Source of the DNA: DATECU01 sp035286745
GTDB taxonomy: Bacteria > Acidobacteriota > Vicinamibacteria > Fen-336
Length of the DNA stretch: 16,825 bases
NCBI GenBank assembly: GCA_035286745.1
Contig: DATECU010000353.1
Coordinates: 1 to 16,825, forward strand
Direction: 5' to 3'
A model generated the notes under the pieces. It ran no database searches. It saw nothing but the letters and a program-made list of their open reading frames with translations, and was not told the origin of the DNA. Of the stretch, positions 6,101-15,000 are shown piece after piece; the stretch's first letter is position 1, and every line of letters starts with the position of its first letter. Position numbers and translations under genes: made by a program.

Positions 6101-8556
6101 CAGAAGGCCGCCTCGGAGCCGACCGTCTCCCCGTCAACCATCCCTGGCACCGAGGGTGGCCTCTCGTACTCCCGCCGAACGCCAGACTCGCGCGTCCGCA
6201 AGCCCTGGACCCGCTCGCGCCAGGGGTCGACGCGGCTGCTCAGGGCCGGCTCCAGTCGTGCCAGCAGGGCCCGGCGATTCGAGACGTCCTCCACCACCCG
6301 GCGCCGGATCTCCTCGATGCCCAGGCGGGAGCACCAGCGGCTGGTCCGTTCGCCGTAGTCCGCCTGCTCACGGTACAGTTGCAGGAAGGCTCCGACCAGC
6401 TCCACCACCTCCTCATTGCCTTCGACCGAGGCCAGAAGCTCCGCCTGACGAACCTCGGTGCCCCCGTTCCCGCCCACCTGGATCTGCCAGCCGCGTTCTG
6501 TACCCAGAAGCCCCACATCCTTGATCAGCGACTCCGCGCAGTTGCGGGGGCAGCCGGCGACGCCCATCTTGACCTTGGCCGGCATCCACAACCCCTCAAA
6601 GGCCCGCTCCAGGCGGATGCCCAGGTCGAGCGAATCGCGGGTGCCAAAGCGGCAGTAGGCGCTGCCCACGCACGTCTTCACGGTGCGCACGGCCTTGGCG
6701 TAGGCGAAGCCTGAGGGCATGGCCAACGCGGCCCACACCGCCGGCAGGTCCCGCTTGCGCACGCCGAGCAAGGCGAGGCGCTGCCCGCCGGTGATCTTCA
6801 GCAGCGGGACCTCGAAGCGTTCCGCCACCTGGGCCAGGCGGATGAGGGCTCCGGGCGTGGTCACGCCGCCGTAGATGCGAGGCACCACCGAGTAGGTTCC
6901 GTCCTTCTGGATGTTGGCGTGGACGCGCTCGTTGACGTGGCGCGAGGCGCCCAGGTCGCCTGGATGCTGGGGCCAGCAGAGGGTCAGGAAGTAGGCGAGG
7001 GCGGGCCGGCAGGCGGAGCAGCCATCTCCGCTCCAGCGAAGATCCCTCATGACCCCGGGCACCGATTGGGGCCGGCGTCCTCGGATCGCCGCCAAGACCT
7101 CCTGACGGGTGAGGTGCGTGCACGCGCAGAGCGGCCGTCCGGCCGGCCCCGCCTGTTCCACCGTTAGACGAAGGAGGGCATCGACTTGCGGCCCGCAGCC
7201 GCCGCAAGCGCGCGACGCCCCGGTGATGCGCGCCACATCGGCCCGGGTGGTCAGGCGATGAGCCTCAACGGCCTCCAGGATGGCTCTCCGGCTCACGCCG
7301 TTGCAGCCGCAGATCACGGTGTCTGGTGACTCCGAACAGCCGGCGCTCGCCTGGGCGGCCCGGCTGGGCCCCGCCAACGGGCCAGCCAGCGAGACGGGCT
7401 GCCCGTTCTCGATGAGGTCGTCGAGATCCGCCGCCTCGGAGTCGTCCCCCACCAACACCGCGCCCAGGAGCCGACCCTCCCGCAAGATCAGCTTCTTGTA
7501 TACGTTGCGGCCCGCATCCTCGAAGCGGACCACCTGATCGCCGGCCGCCTCGAGGTGTTGCCCGGCGGAGAAGACCTTGATGCCCGACACCTTGAGCCGG
7601 CTGGAAACCCGAGAACCCAGATACGCTGGGACGGCCACCTCCGCCAGCCGGGCGGCAAGCACCCGCGCCTGCTGGTAGAGCGGCTTCACCATCCCATAGC
7701 AGATCCCTCGATGCTCGGCGCACTCGCCTAATGCGTAGACTCTGGGATCGGAAGTGCCCATCCGGTCGTCGACCACGACGCCCCGCCGGCAGGCAAGCCC
7801 CGCCCGCTGGGCCAGCTCGCGGTCGGGCCTGATCCCGACCGCCATCACCACCAGCTCGGCCGGGAGCACCTCTCCGTCCGCCAGGGCCAGAGCTTCCACC
7901 CTGCCGTTGCCCAGCAGGGCGGCGGCCGTCCTGCCGAGCAGGATGCGGATGCCCTGGGCGGCAAGCGCCCGCTCCAGATAGCGTGACCCCGGGAGATCGA
8001 GCTGTCGCTCCATCAACCCGTCGAGCAAGTGGACGACGGTCACCTCGAGCCCCAGCCGGCGGAGGCCGGCGGCCGCCTCCAGGCCCAGCAGGCCTCCGCC
8101 CACAACCACCGCTCTGGCCGAGCGCTCAGCGCCGACTCGTAGCCGCTCGCAATCGTCGAGCGTCCGGAAGCTGTAGACGCCATCCTTGTCGATGCCGGGT
8201 AGCGGAAGCAGGATCGGCCTCGAACCGGTCGCCAGGATCAGCCGGTCGTAGGGCGTGCGACTCCGGTCGCTGCCCTCGACCACGCGCGCATCGCGGTCGA
8301 TCGCCGACGCCCGCACCCCCAGGCGCAGGTCGACGTCGTGAGCCCGGTACCAGCCAAGCGGATTCAGGATCAGCTCCTCCGGCGCGAGACCCTCGGCCAG
8401 CGCCGCCGGCAGCCGGACCCGGTCGTAGTTGGGGTACGGCTCCTCTCCGTAGACGGTGATGGCGAAGGCCTGGGGAGCCCACTCGATCAGCTTCTCCAGG
8501 CAAGCCAGGGCCGCCATCCCGTTGCCCACCACCACCAGCCGCTCTGCTTGCTTCAT
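6100..8556 (-). CDS. nirB: Assimilatory nitrite reductase [NAD(P)H] large subunit
   Basis: This 818-residue protein, close to the family's usual size, reduces nitrite to ammonium by six electrons using NAD(P)H. Domains in order: FAD/NAD(P) oxidoreductase (GNGMAA 11-16, GGGLLG 153-158, YALGECAEH from 274); two BFD-like [2Fe-2S] modules (C416/C418 with C451/C454, and C477/C479 with C513/C516); and the siroheme/[4Fe-4S] reductase domain with TCVGSAYCRFGT (C629, C635) and GCPRNCAES (C669, C673). All cluster ligands are present. The ATG at 8556 follows GGTGGGGG and begins right at the FAD-binding strand. A sigma-54 promoter lies about 70 bp upstream and nirD follows with a one-base overlap. A sulfite reductase is unlikely given the domain layout and the NirD partner. 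Confidence 0.96.
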   Translation of the reverse strand: MKQAERLVVVGNGMAALACLEKLIEWAPQAFAITVYGEEPYPNYDRVRLPAALAEGLAPEELILNPLGWYRAHDVDLRLGVRASAIDRDARVVEGSDRSRTPYDRLILATGSRPILLPLPGIDKDGVYSFRTLDDCERLRVGAERSARAVVVGGGLLGLEAAAGLRRLGLEVTVVHLLDGLMERQLDLPGSRYLERALAAQGIRILLGRTAAALLGNGRVEALALADGEVLPAELVVMAVGIRPDRELAQRAGLACRRGVVVDDRMGTSDPRVYALGECAEHRGICYGMVKPLYQQARVLAARLAEVAVPAYLGSRVSSRLKVSGIKVFSAGQHLEAAGDQVVRFEDAGRNVYKKLILREGRLLGAVLVGDDSEAADLDDLIENGQPVSLAGPLAGPSRAAQASAGCSESPDTVICGCNGVSRRAILEAVEAHRLTTRADVARITGASRACGGCGPQVDALLRLTVEQAGPAGRPLCACTHLTRQEVLAAIRGRRPQSVPGVMRDLRWSGDGCSACRPALAYFLTLCWPQHPGDLGASRHVNERVHANIQKDGTYSVVPRIYGGVTTPGALIRLAQVAERFEVPLLKITGGQRLALLGVRKRDLPAVWAALAMPSGFAYAKAVRTVKTCVGSAYCRFGTRDSLDLGIRLERAFEGLWMPAKVKMGVAGCPRNCAESLIKDVGLLGTERGWQIQVGGNGGTEVRQAELLASVEGNEEVVELVGAFLQLYREQADYGERTSRWCSRLGIEEIRRRVVEDVSNRRALLARLEPALSSRVDPWRERVQGLRTRESGVRREYERPPSVPGMVDGETVGSEAAF

Positions 8557-8621
8557 GCCCCCACCGATCTGGTGCGCCTAGCGCAGCGCGCCGGCCGCCG
8601 GTTGGCGCCCGCTGAAGGGGC

Positions 8622-8637
8622 TGCAAGGGCGGTGCCA
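8622..8637 (-). promoter_or_regulatory. Sigma-54 (-24/-12) promoter of nirBD
   Basis: On the minus strand the site reads TGGCACCGCCCTTGCA. This matches the sigma-54 consensus TGGCACG-N4-TTGCA at every position except the seventh, with the obligatory GG and GC exactly ten bases apart. Predicted transcription starts near 8611, giving a leader of about 55 nt before the nirB ATG. The next gene downstream of nirBD, on the opposite strand, encodes a sigma-54 activator, which supports function. Confidence 0.8.
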
Positions 8638-8716
8638 GGGTCGGGGAACGGTCGCGTCGCGGCGGCAGGTCGCTGACAGGTCGGGGGATAGCGAGCGATC
8701 GCGTGACCCTGTCTGC

Positions 8717-8733
8717 CGGCGGGGGCCCCGCCG
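8717..8733. repeat. Perfect 17-bp GC-only inverted repeat upstream of nirB
   Basis: CGGCGGGG-G-CCCCGCCG is a perfect palindrome with a single central base. It is centred about 114 bp upstream of the predicted nirB start and adjoins the dyad at 8739-8752. It is too tight to be a good terminator and has no T-tract on either strand. It may be a protein site or a chance product of high GC. Confidence 0.4.
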
Positions 8734-8738
8734 CACGC

Positions 8739-8752
8739 CGACATCAATGTCG
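8739..8752. promoter_or_regulatory. Candidate enhancer site CGACA-N4-TGTCG for nirBD
   Basis: CGACATCAATGTCG is a perfect dyad of two 6-bp arms around a CA centre. It is centred about 134 bp upstream of the predicted nirB transcription start, within the usual range for sigma-54 activator sites. The same half-site pattern lies on the promoter of the activator gene (4195-4208). It does not match the classical NifA site TGT-N10-ACA. Confidence 0.5.
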
Positions 8753-8892
8753 TTCCATACCCTCAACACGACGAATACGTAGGCGAGCTGGGAGGCCACC
8801 GCCGCCGATCGCGGAGCCGGCGACCCGGGTTGAACCCTGCTCCCATCGCGGCCGGGCGCCCCAAAGCGAGGGCGGGTCAGTGCGGGGTTAGG

Positions 8893-11800
8893 TTAGACGG
8901 GAACTGTCTGGCCGAGTGTCGTGAACAGCACCAGTCGCTCCTTGATCTTCATCCCGGTGGCCTGAGCCAGGCCTCGGCCGTAGAGCTGAAGCTGCGGCGC
9001 ATGGTGAGCGGCCTGGATGAGCGCGTGTTCGGCGGCGATGCTGTCGGTCTTGTAGTCGACCACCACCAGCTCGCCGTCCTCCTCGAAGACCAGATCGACC
9101 GAGCCCTCCAGCAGCTCGGTCCCTTCGGGAAACCACAGCGGCAGCTCCCGCCACAGGCGGGGAGCCTGGCGGGCGCGCTCCATCACCGGCAGCTCCAGGA
9201 CCCGCATCACCGTCTCGACCGCCCGCTCCGCTCCGTCCCCCTCCAGCGCGTAGGCGGGGGCCAGCGCGCGTGCCGCGGCCCGGGCGGCCTCGACCCCGGT
9301 CGGATCCAAGGGAATCCACTCCAGAAGCTTGTGGACCAGGCTGCCGAAGTCGCGCCCGCCGCCGCTGCCGGCGGCCGACGCGGCGGCTGGCGCCCGGCGC
9401 CGGGCTGCCCGGGTCACCGAGATGGGGACGAACGGACGATGCCCGGCCGCCTCGATTCGTTCGCTGCGCTCCACCTCCCACCGCGTCGCCACCGGATCGC
9501 CGCCCTCGGCCACCGCCACCGCGCGCAGGTCGCTCTCCGCCGGCCCGGCCTGCGGCACCGGAAGCGTATCCGCGTCCAGCAGCAGGACATCGGCGTCGGA
9601 GGTGGCGGGCAAGTGCTCGATCAGGTCCCTCCAGAAGTCCCCCACCCGGGCATCCTTCGGCGGCCTGGGCACCACCAGCAGGTCCCGGGCTCGGGTCGCC
9701 GCCACGTAGAGCAGGCGTCGGGCTTCGGCGCGGGTCCGCGCTTCCTCCTTGCTCCTGAGCGCGTCCCACTGCGGCGGCTGGCAACCCTCGCGAAAGCCGA
9801 TGGCGATCTTCCCCTCCGCCCACAGCGGGACCGCGTCGGCTCGGATCCAGAGCTCGTCGGCGGTGTCGAAGAGGGCAACGATAGGCGCTTCCAGGCCCTT
9901 GGCCCGGTGGATAGTGAGGACGCGCACGGTCCCCGGATCCCCGGGCCGGGTGGCCGGGAGATCCGGCTCTTCGCGCGCCTCCTGGATCCGCTCCTCCAGC
10001 AGGCGGGCGAAGCCGCGGAGGGTCAGCACCCCCATCTCGGTGGCGCGGCGGGCCAAGGCCACCACCTTCTCCAGGTTGGCGATGCGCGCCTCGCCGCGGC
10101 GACTGCCGCTGAGCGCGGCCAGAATCCGCGACTCCTGGTAGAGGCGCTCCAGGAGCTGGGGCACCGAAAGCCGGGTGCGCAGCCGGTTGAGCTGGTCCAG
10201 CAGACCGAGCGCGGCCAGGAGCACCGGTCCCCCGGGCTTGTCCGGGTCCGCCTTGCCCAGCCACAAGGCCCCTCCGGCCAGCACATAACTCACGATGTCG
10301 CGATCGCTGGCGCCGAAGAAGGACGAACGCAGGGCCGCCACCAGCGAGACCCGATCCGAAGGGTCGTCGATGGCGCGGAGCGCGGCCAGAACCTCATGGA
10401 CCTCCTGGCGGTCGAAGAAGGACTTGCCCCCCTCCACCACGAAGCGCAGGCCGGCGTGCTCCAGTGCTTCCTCCAGATGCCGCACCTGGCTCAGGCGTCG
10501 GGTGAGCACCATCACATCCCCGGCCCGGCTGGGCCGGGAACGACCGTTGCCTGGATCGCGTACCGCATAACGTCCTCCGGCCGCCTGCGCGATCAGGGCG
10601 GCCAGTGCCCCCGCCTCCGCCGCCAGCAGGTCCTGACCCTGCGCGTAGCCGGGGGCGTTGAAGCGAAGGCCGATCACCGCCGGGTCGCCCGGCAGCCCGG
10701 GCGGAGGGACCAGGGCCTCGTAGTCGGGCTGGCCGGCTTCCACCGAGAGCCGGATCAGGTTGCCGAAGGCGCGGTTCACGAAGCGCAGGATGGCCGGCCG
10801 GGAGCGGAAGTTCTGCGTCAGGTGCAACACCGCTCGTCCTGGCGTCGCGCGCGCCGCTTCCGCCGCCTCCCGGAACAGCGAGACCTCGGCTCGCCGGAAG
10901 CGGTAGATGGACTGCTTGGCGTCGCCCACCACCACCAGGCTGCCGGCATGGTCGCCGGCCAGCAGGCCCGCGATCTCCACCTGCAAGGGATCGGTGTCCT
11001 GGAACTCGTCGATGATAAGGAAGCGGAACCGAGAATGGAAGTAGCGCCGGAGCGAAGCATCGTCCCGGAGCGCGTTCCGGGTCTTGAGCAAGAGGTCCAG
11101 GAAGTCGAGCAGACCCTCGGCCAGCTTCTTCCGCTCGTAGATGCGCACCACCTCCTGAAGCTCCGTCACCAAACGACTGTGGAAGAGAACGCCCAGGCGC
11201 GCCCTCACCGCCTGGGTCCACGCCGCCACCTCCTTGGCCTCGGCCAGGACCTCCGCCGAAGGCCACCGCTGCTTGTTGCCAAAGCTCTTGGGGATCTCCG
11301 GGAGCCGGGCCAGGTGACTCGCGAAGTCGGGCTCGGCCACGAACCGCGACTGGTCGGCGAAAACGCCCAGGGCCGTGAGCCGTGCGGCCAGGGCATCACC
11401 CGGCTTGGCCTGCCGGGCCAGATCCCGGGCCCGCGCCGCCTGCTGCGCCAGCTCCTGGCGCAGGGCTTCGGCCGCCGGCACCTCGGCAACCAGGGGCGTC
11501 AAGTCTCGCTGCTCCAGGAGGACTCGGGCCAAGCCGCGCAGCGAGGTCCGTTCTCCCCAATCCGACTCCGGCTCCAGGCGGAGGTTGCGGTCCAGGGCCT
11601 CGGCCAGCACCGGATCGCCGTGCACCAAGCGCATGTCCAGCCACTCGCTCCAGGCTTCGGCGAAGAGCCGGTCGGTCTCCGCCTCGTCGGCCACCCGGAA
11701 GCCCGGCGGCACCCCGCACTCCAAGGGCCGCTCCTGGAGGATGGCCGCACAGAGCGCGTGAATGGTCGACACCTGGGCGCGTTCGATCACGTCCAGCGCT

Positions 11801-12081
11801 CGGCAGGCGCGCTCCCGTTCCGCGGCCGTCAGGTCGGGCCCCGCGCGCGCCCGCTCCAGGCGCTCCCGCAGCCGGAGCTTCAGGGTGGCGGCGGCGTTTT
11901 CGGTGAAGGTGACGGCGGCAATCTCCTCCAGGTGGGCATGGCCGCTCAGGATCAGGCACTCGATGCGGTCGACCAGGAGGGTGGTCTTGCCGGTGCCGGC
12001 CCCCGCCTCCAGGACAAAGCTCTTGGCGTGGTCGTGGCGGGCGCGCTCGCGTGCTTCCTGGTCGACCGGAGTGAACCTCAT
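8893..12081 (-). CDS. addA: AddA-type helicase-nuclease, UvrD/Rep superfamily
   Basis: This 1062-residue protein is the motor and second nuclease of the AddAB (RexAB) complex, which processes DNA double-strand breaks for recombination. SF1A helicase motifs are in order: I GAGTGKTT (27-34), II LIIDEFQDTDP (355-365), III VVGDAKQSIYRFR (384-396), IV QNFRS (423-427), V VLTIHRAKGLE (721-731), VI RRLLYVAATRARD (788-800). The C-terminal PD-(D/E)XK nuclease shows GSLVH (H917), D996, D1009-Y-K1011 and QLQLY (1030-1034). The chosen ATG overlaps the addB stop as ATGA; an in-frame ATG 90 bp upstream lies inside addB and only adds a non-homologous-looking tail. Length is a little under typical AddA. Confidence 0.93.
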   Translation of the reverse strand: MRFTPVDQEARERARHDHAKSFVLEAGAGTGKTTLLVDRIECLILSGHAHLEEIAAVTFTENAAATLKLRLRERLERARAGPDLTAAERERACRALDVIERAQVSTIHALCAAILQERPLECGVPPGFRVADEAETDRLFAEAWSEWLDMRLVHGDPVLAEALDRNLRLEPESDWGERTSLRGLARVLLEQRDLTPLVAEVPAAEALRQELAQQAARARDLARQAKPGDALAARLTALGVFADQSRFVAEPDFASHLARLPEIPKSFGNKQRWPSAEVLAEAKEVAAWTQAVRARLGVLFHSRLVTELQEVVRIYERKKLAEGLLDFLDLLLKTRNALRDDASLRRYFHSRFRFLIIDEFQDTDPLQVEIAGLLAGDHAGSLVVVGDAKQSIYRFRRAEVSLFREAAEAARATPGRAVLHLTQNFRSRPAILRFVNRAFGNLIRLSVEAGQPDYEALVPPPGLPGDPAVIGLRFNAPGYAQGQDLLAAEAGALAALIAQAAGGRYAVRDPGNGRSRPSRAGDVMVLTRRLSQVRHLEEALEHAGLRFVVEGGKSFFDRQEVHEVLAALRAIDDPSDRVSLVAALRSSFFGASDRDIVSYVLAGGALWLGKADPDKPGGPVLLAALGLLDQLNRLRTRLSVPQLLERLYQESRILAALSGSRRGEARIANLEKVVALARRATEMGVLTLRGFARLLEERIQEAREEPDLPATRPGDPGTVRVLTIHRAKGLEAPIVALFDTADELWIRADAVPLWAEGKIAIGFREGCQPPQWDALRSKEEARTRAEARRLLYVAATRARDLLVVPRPPKDARVGDFWRDLIEHLPATSDADVLLLDADTLPVPQAGPAESDLRAVAVAEGGDPVATRWEVERSERIEAAGHRPFVPISVTRAARRRAPAAASAAGSGGGRDFGSLVHKLLEWIPLDPTGVEAARAAARALAPAYALEGDGAERAVETVMRVLELPVMERARQAPRLWRELPLWFPEGTELLEGSVDLVFEEDGELVVVDYKTDSIAAEHALIQAAHHAPQLQLYGRGLAQATGMKIKERLVLFTTLGQTVPV

Positions 12082-15000
12082 GCGATGTCCCTGAGGCGCA
12101 GCACCCGCTGCAAGAGCCGGTCTCCAATCTTGTGCTGCCGCCTCCTCTCCAGCAGGCCCTTGGGGCCGCACACCACCTTGAAGTCGCAGAAGTCGCAGGA
12201 GCTCGGTTCCTGGGCGAACACGCCCTGCGCGATCAGGTCCACCAGACTGCGCAGCAAGCTGCGGAACTCCTCCCCGGTGACCCGAGTCGGGTCAAGCGCC
12301 ACCTGGCGCCCGCCGTCCACGTAGTCAAGGAAGGCCTCGACCACCGGCTCGCCGGGAAACAGGCGGGCCGCGGCCAGGATGTAGAACGGGATCTGAAGCT
12401 GCTTGCCGCCGCGGAAAACGCCGCCGTCGTCCTTGGGCGCCTTGCCGGTCTTGTAGTCGCGCAGCAAGAGCCCGCCCTCCGGCCGGCGGTCGATGCGATC
12501 GATCTGGCCGGAGACTCGCAGCACCCGCCCCTCACCTAGCGATATCTCCAGGGGCTCCGAGGCGTGCGGCTCACCCTCGCCGGCCTGTCGCCCCAGGCCG
12601 AAGCTGACCTCGAAGTAGGCGGGAATGGCTCGTTCTCCGGCGTCGACCTCCCGTTCCAGCCAGGAAAGCACGCTGCTTCGAAACTTCTGCTTCTCCTTTT
12701 CCCACAGGAAAGCGAACCGCGGCGGACAGTCTTCGACGAACGCGGCCAGCCGCTCGTCGGCGACCGCCAAGGCCCGGGCTCGCATCTCCGGCGTGTCGGC
12801 GATCGGCAGCTCGCCCTTCTCACGCCTCTCGCGCAGGAAGCGCTCGGCGACCTCATGGAAGAGCGAGCCCCGCTCCAGCGGGTCCAGCCGCTTGCGTTCC
12901 TCGGGCTCCAGCGCGGGGGCCAGCCGCAGCACGTACTGGAGCAGGTACTGGAAGCCGCAGCGGGCGTAGGTCGCCAGCCGGCTGGCGGAGACCGCCCACT
13001 GGCCGGCGGTCGGGTCGAGCCTGCCCGCCAGCCCCTCGGGCAAGGGGGCCACCAGGCCGTCGTAAGGCGACAGGCGATTCGACCATCGCGCCTCGGAAGC
13101 CAGGTGGGAGTGGCGGAAGAAGAGCGAGCCGGCGGCGATGGCCAGTGTGGCCTCGCGACCTCCGCGCCGAACGCGAAAGCGATCTCGCTCTCCGGGGTCC
13201 AGGGCGTCCTCCAGGGCCAGTGCGTCCGGATCGTCTTCCTCAACCATGAGGTCCAGGTCCCGGGTGCTGACCGGTCGGCCCGCCAGCGCCGAGGCCGCGG
13301 CCACCAGGAAGAGCGAGGGCAAGCGCTCCCGGCCGGAACGAGGATCGGCCCTCGGGTAGGAGAGGATCAGGCGCTCCTGGGCCTGACTCACCGCCCGCTG
13401 GAAGAGACGGCGCGCTTCCTGCAGCCGATCCTGGGTGGTCGGGAGCAGGCGTTCTGACGCGTCAGGTGGCGCCGGCGGAGCAGGCTCTGGGGGCTCGGCC
13501 GCCTCGAAGAGCGCAAGTTGAACCGCCCTTGGCGGCGCCTTACGGATGAGCGCCGGCGGCGGCGGCGCGCCGGCCGATGCCATCAAGGCCTCGCGCTCGG
13601 CGTCGAGCAGGAAGGGGTCGGGCCGGAAGACGCCCGGATAGCCGCCTTCCACCAAACCAGGGATGGCCACCACGCGAAAGGGCAGACCCGCCATCGCGTC
13701 CAACGCACCCACGTGGATGGCTCCCTGGCTCAAGGGTGCGAGGGGCATCCGCTCCCACTCGAAGCGAGCCTCGATCACCTCCTGCACCCTGGACCACGGT
13801 GCCCGGGCTTCGAGAGCGCAGAGGCCGGCGAGGTCGGCGATCACCTCGCTGACCGCCTCCCGGTCGCTCTCCGGCCCCACCCACTGGTCGAGAACGCCCT
13901 TGAGCCGCAGCGACCACTCGGGCCAATCGGCCTCGCCGGCCAGCGCGTCCAGCGTGGCCGAGAGCACCTCCACCACCTGAAGCAGGCTCTCCGCATCCTC
14001 GGCGCGGCGCCGGCGCCGGTCCCGGCGTTCGTCGTCCTTCTCGGTCGCAGCGCCGTCCCGCTCCGTCTCCGCCTGGGCGCGAAGACCGATCATCCAGCGC
14101 TCGAAGCCGGAGACGATCTTGGCATCCCGGGAGAGAGCGTCCCACTGCGCCGGCCGCGGCGTCCGGTCTGGACCCAGCAGTTCCGCAAACGGGATAGGCG
14201 CGAAGGTGACGAACTCCATCACCGCGCTGCGGGGAAGACCACGGCAGCGGAAGAGCAGCAACAGTGAGCGAGCGGCACGCCCGAAGCGGAGCGGCAGCGA
14301 GGGATGGAGGCGGTGGGGAATCTCCAGGCGGTCCAGAAGGTCGGCGAAGAGCGGAGCGTACTCCTGAGGGCGGGGCAGGATCACACCCATCTCCTCGAAA
14401 GCGACGCCGCGGGCCGCCTCCCGGAGCAGCCGCCGCACGATGGCGCGCACCTCGGCCGCTTCTCCGGGACCGGTCAGGAGTGCGACTGCAGAGTCGCTAA
14501 CCGGTACCCCTAACGGAGCCGAGAAGAGCTGCTCCCGCAGTCGCAAGAGACCGGCCGGAAGCGTGGGGTCCGTTATGGGAGCCAGCAGGGTCTCCGCCAG
14601 CGCCACCGGCCCGATCCCGGGCTTCTCTGCCCAACGGGGCAGGGCGTCGATCGTTTGGCGCCGCAGAACCCGGGTGGGGTGCGCCTTGGCGAGGGCGGCC
14701 AGGAACTCGCTCTCTAGCGGATCGAGCTCCAGGCCGGGATCGACCAGCACCTGAGCGTTCTGCAACCAGCGAGCCTGGCCCAGGTGCTCCGCGGCGGCCC
14801 GCAGCAGCGTGGGCGGATCGACGAAGCGGCCCTCCAGCGCCCGGTGAAAGCCGCGATAGAGCCGGGCCACCGTCTGCAGGCGGAAGGCGTCCGCAGAGCC
14901 GGGGTCCCGCTCCATCGCCAAACGCTCGACGCGCTCGGGGAGGAGCCCGGCTCGCCGCAACGCCGACAGCGAGCGGGCCAGGGCGCTGGCCAGCGAACCC

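Larger units (their letters stand above)
8557..8892. other. Gene-free control region between addA and nirB
   Basis: These 336 bp hold no convincing gene; short ORFs here lack recognisable motifs. They contain the sigma-54 promoter for nirB (8622-8637), a 17-bp GC-only dyad (8717-8733), the CGACA-N4-TGTCG dyad (8739-8752) and a small GGGTT-G-AACCC inverted repeat (8827-8837). No intrinsic terminator with a T-tract follows addA on the minus strand. Confidence 0.7.

Noticed and set aside
8741..8757. Second sigma-54-like site TGGAACGACATTGAT upstream of nirB (minus strand)
   Set aside because: The GG and the expected GC are not ten bases apart and the -12 element is GA. The site at 8622-8637 is far better.
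8578..8799. 73-codon minus-strand frame upstream of nirB
   Set aside because: It contains the predicted sigma-54 promoter, has an Arg/Pro-rich product without motifs, and no ribosome site stands out.
12082..12171. 30-residue N-terminal extension of addA
   Set aside because: It lies wholly inside addB. The internal ATG at 12081 gives the ATGA coupling typical of operons and begins just before the helicase motif I region.
8830..12324. 1164-codon open frame on the plus strand
   Set aside because: It is antisense to addA, which has every helicase motif. The plus-strand product is again His/Gln/Gly/Arg rich without recognisable domains.
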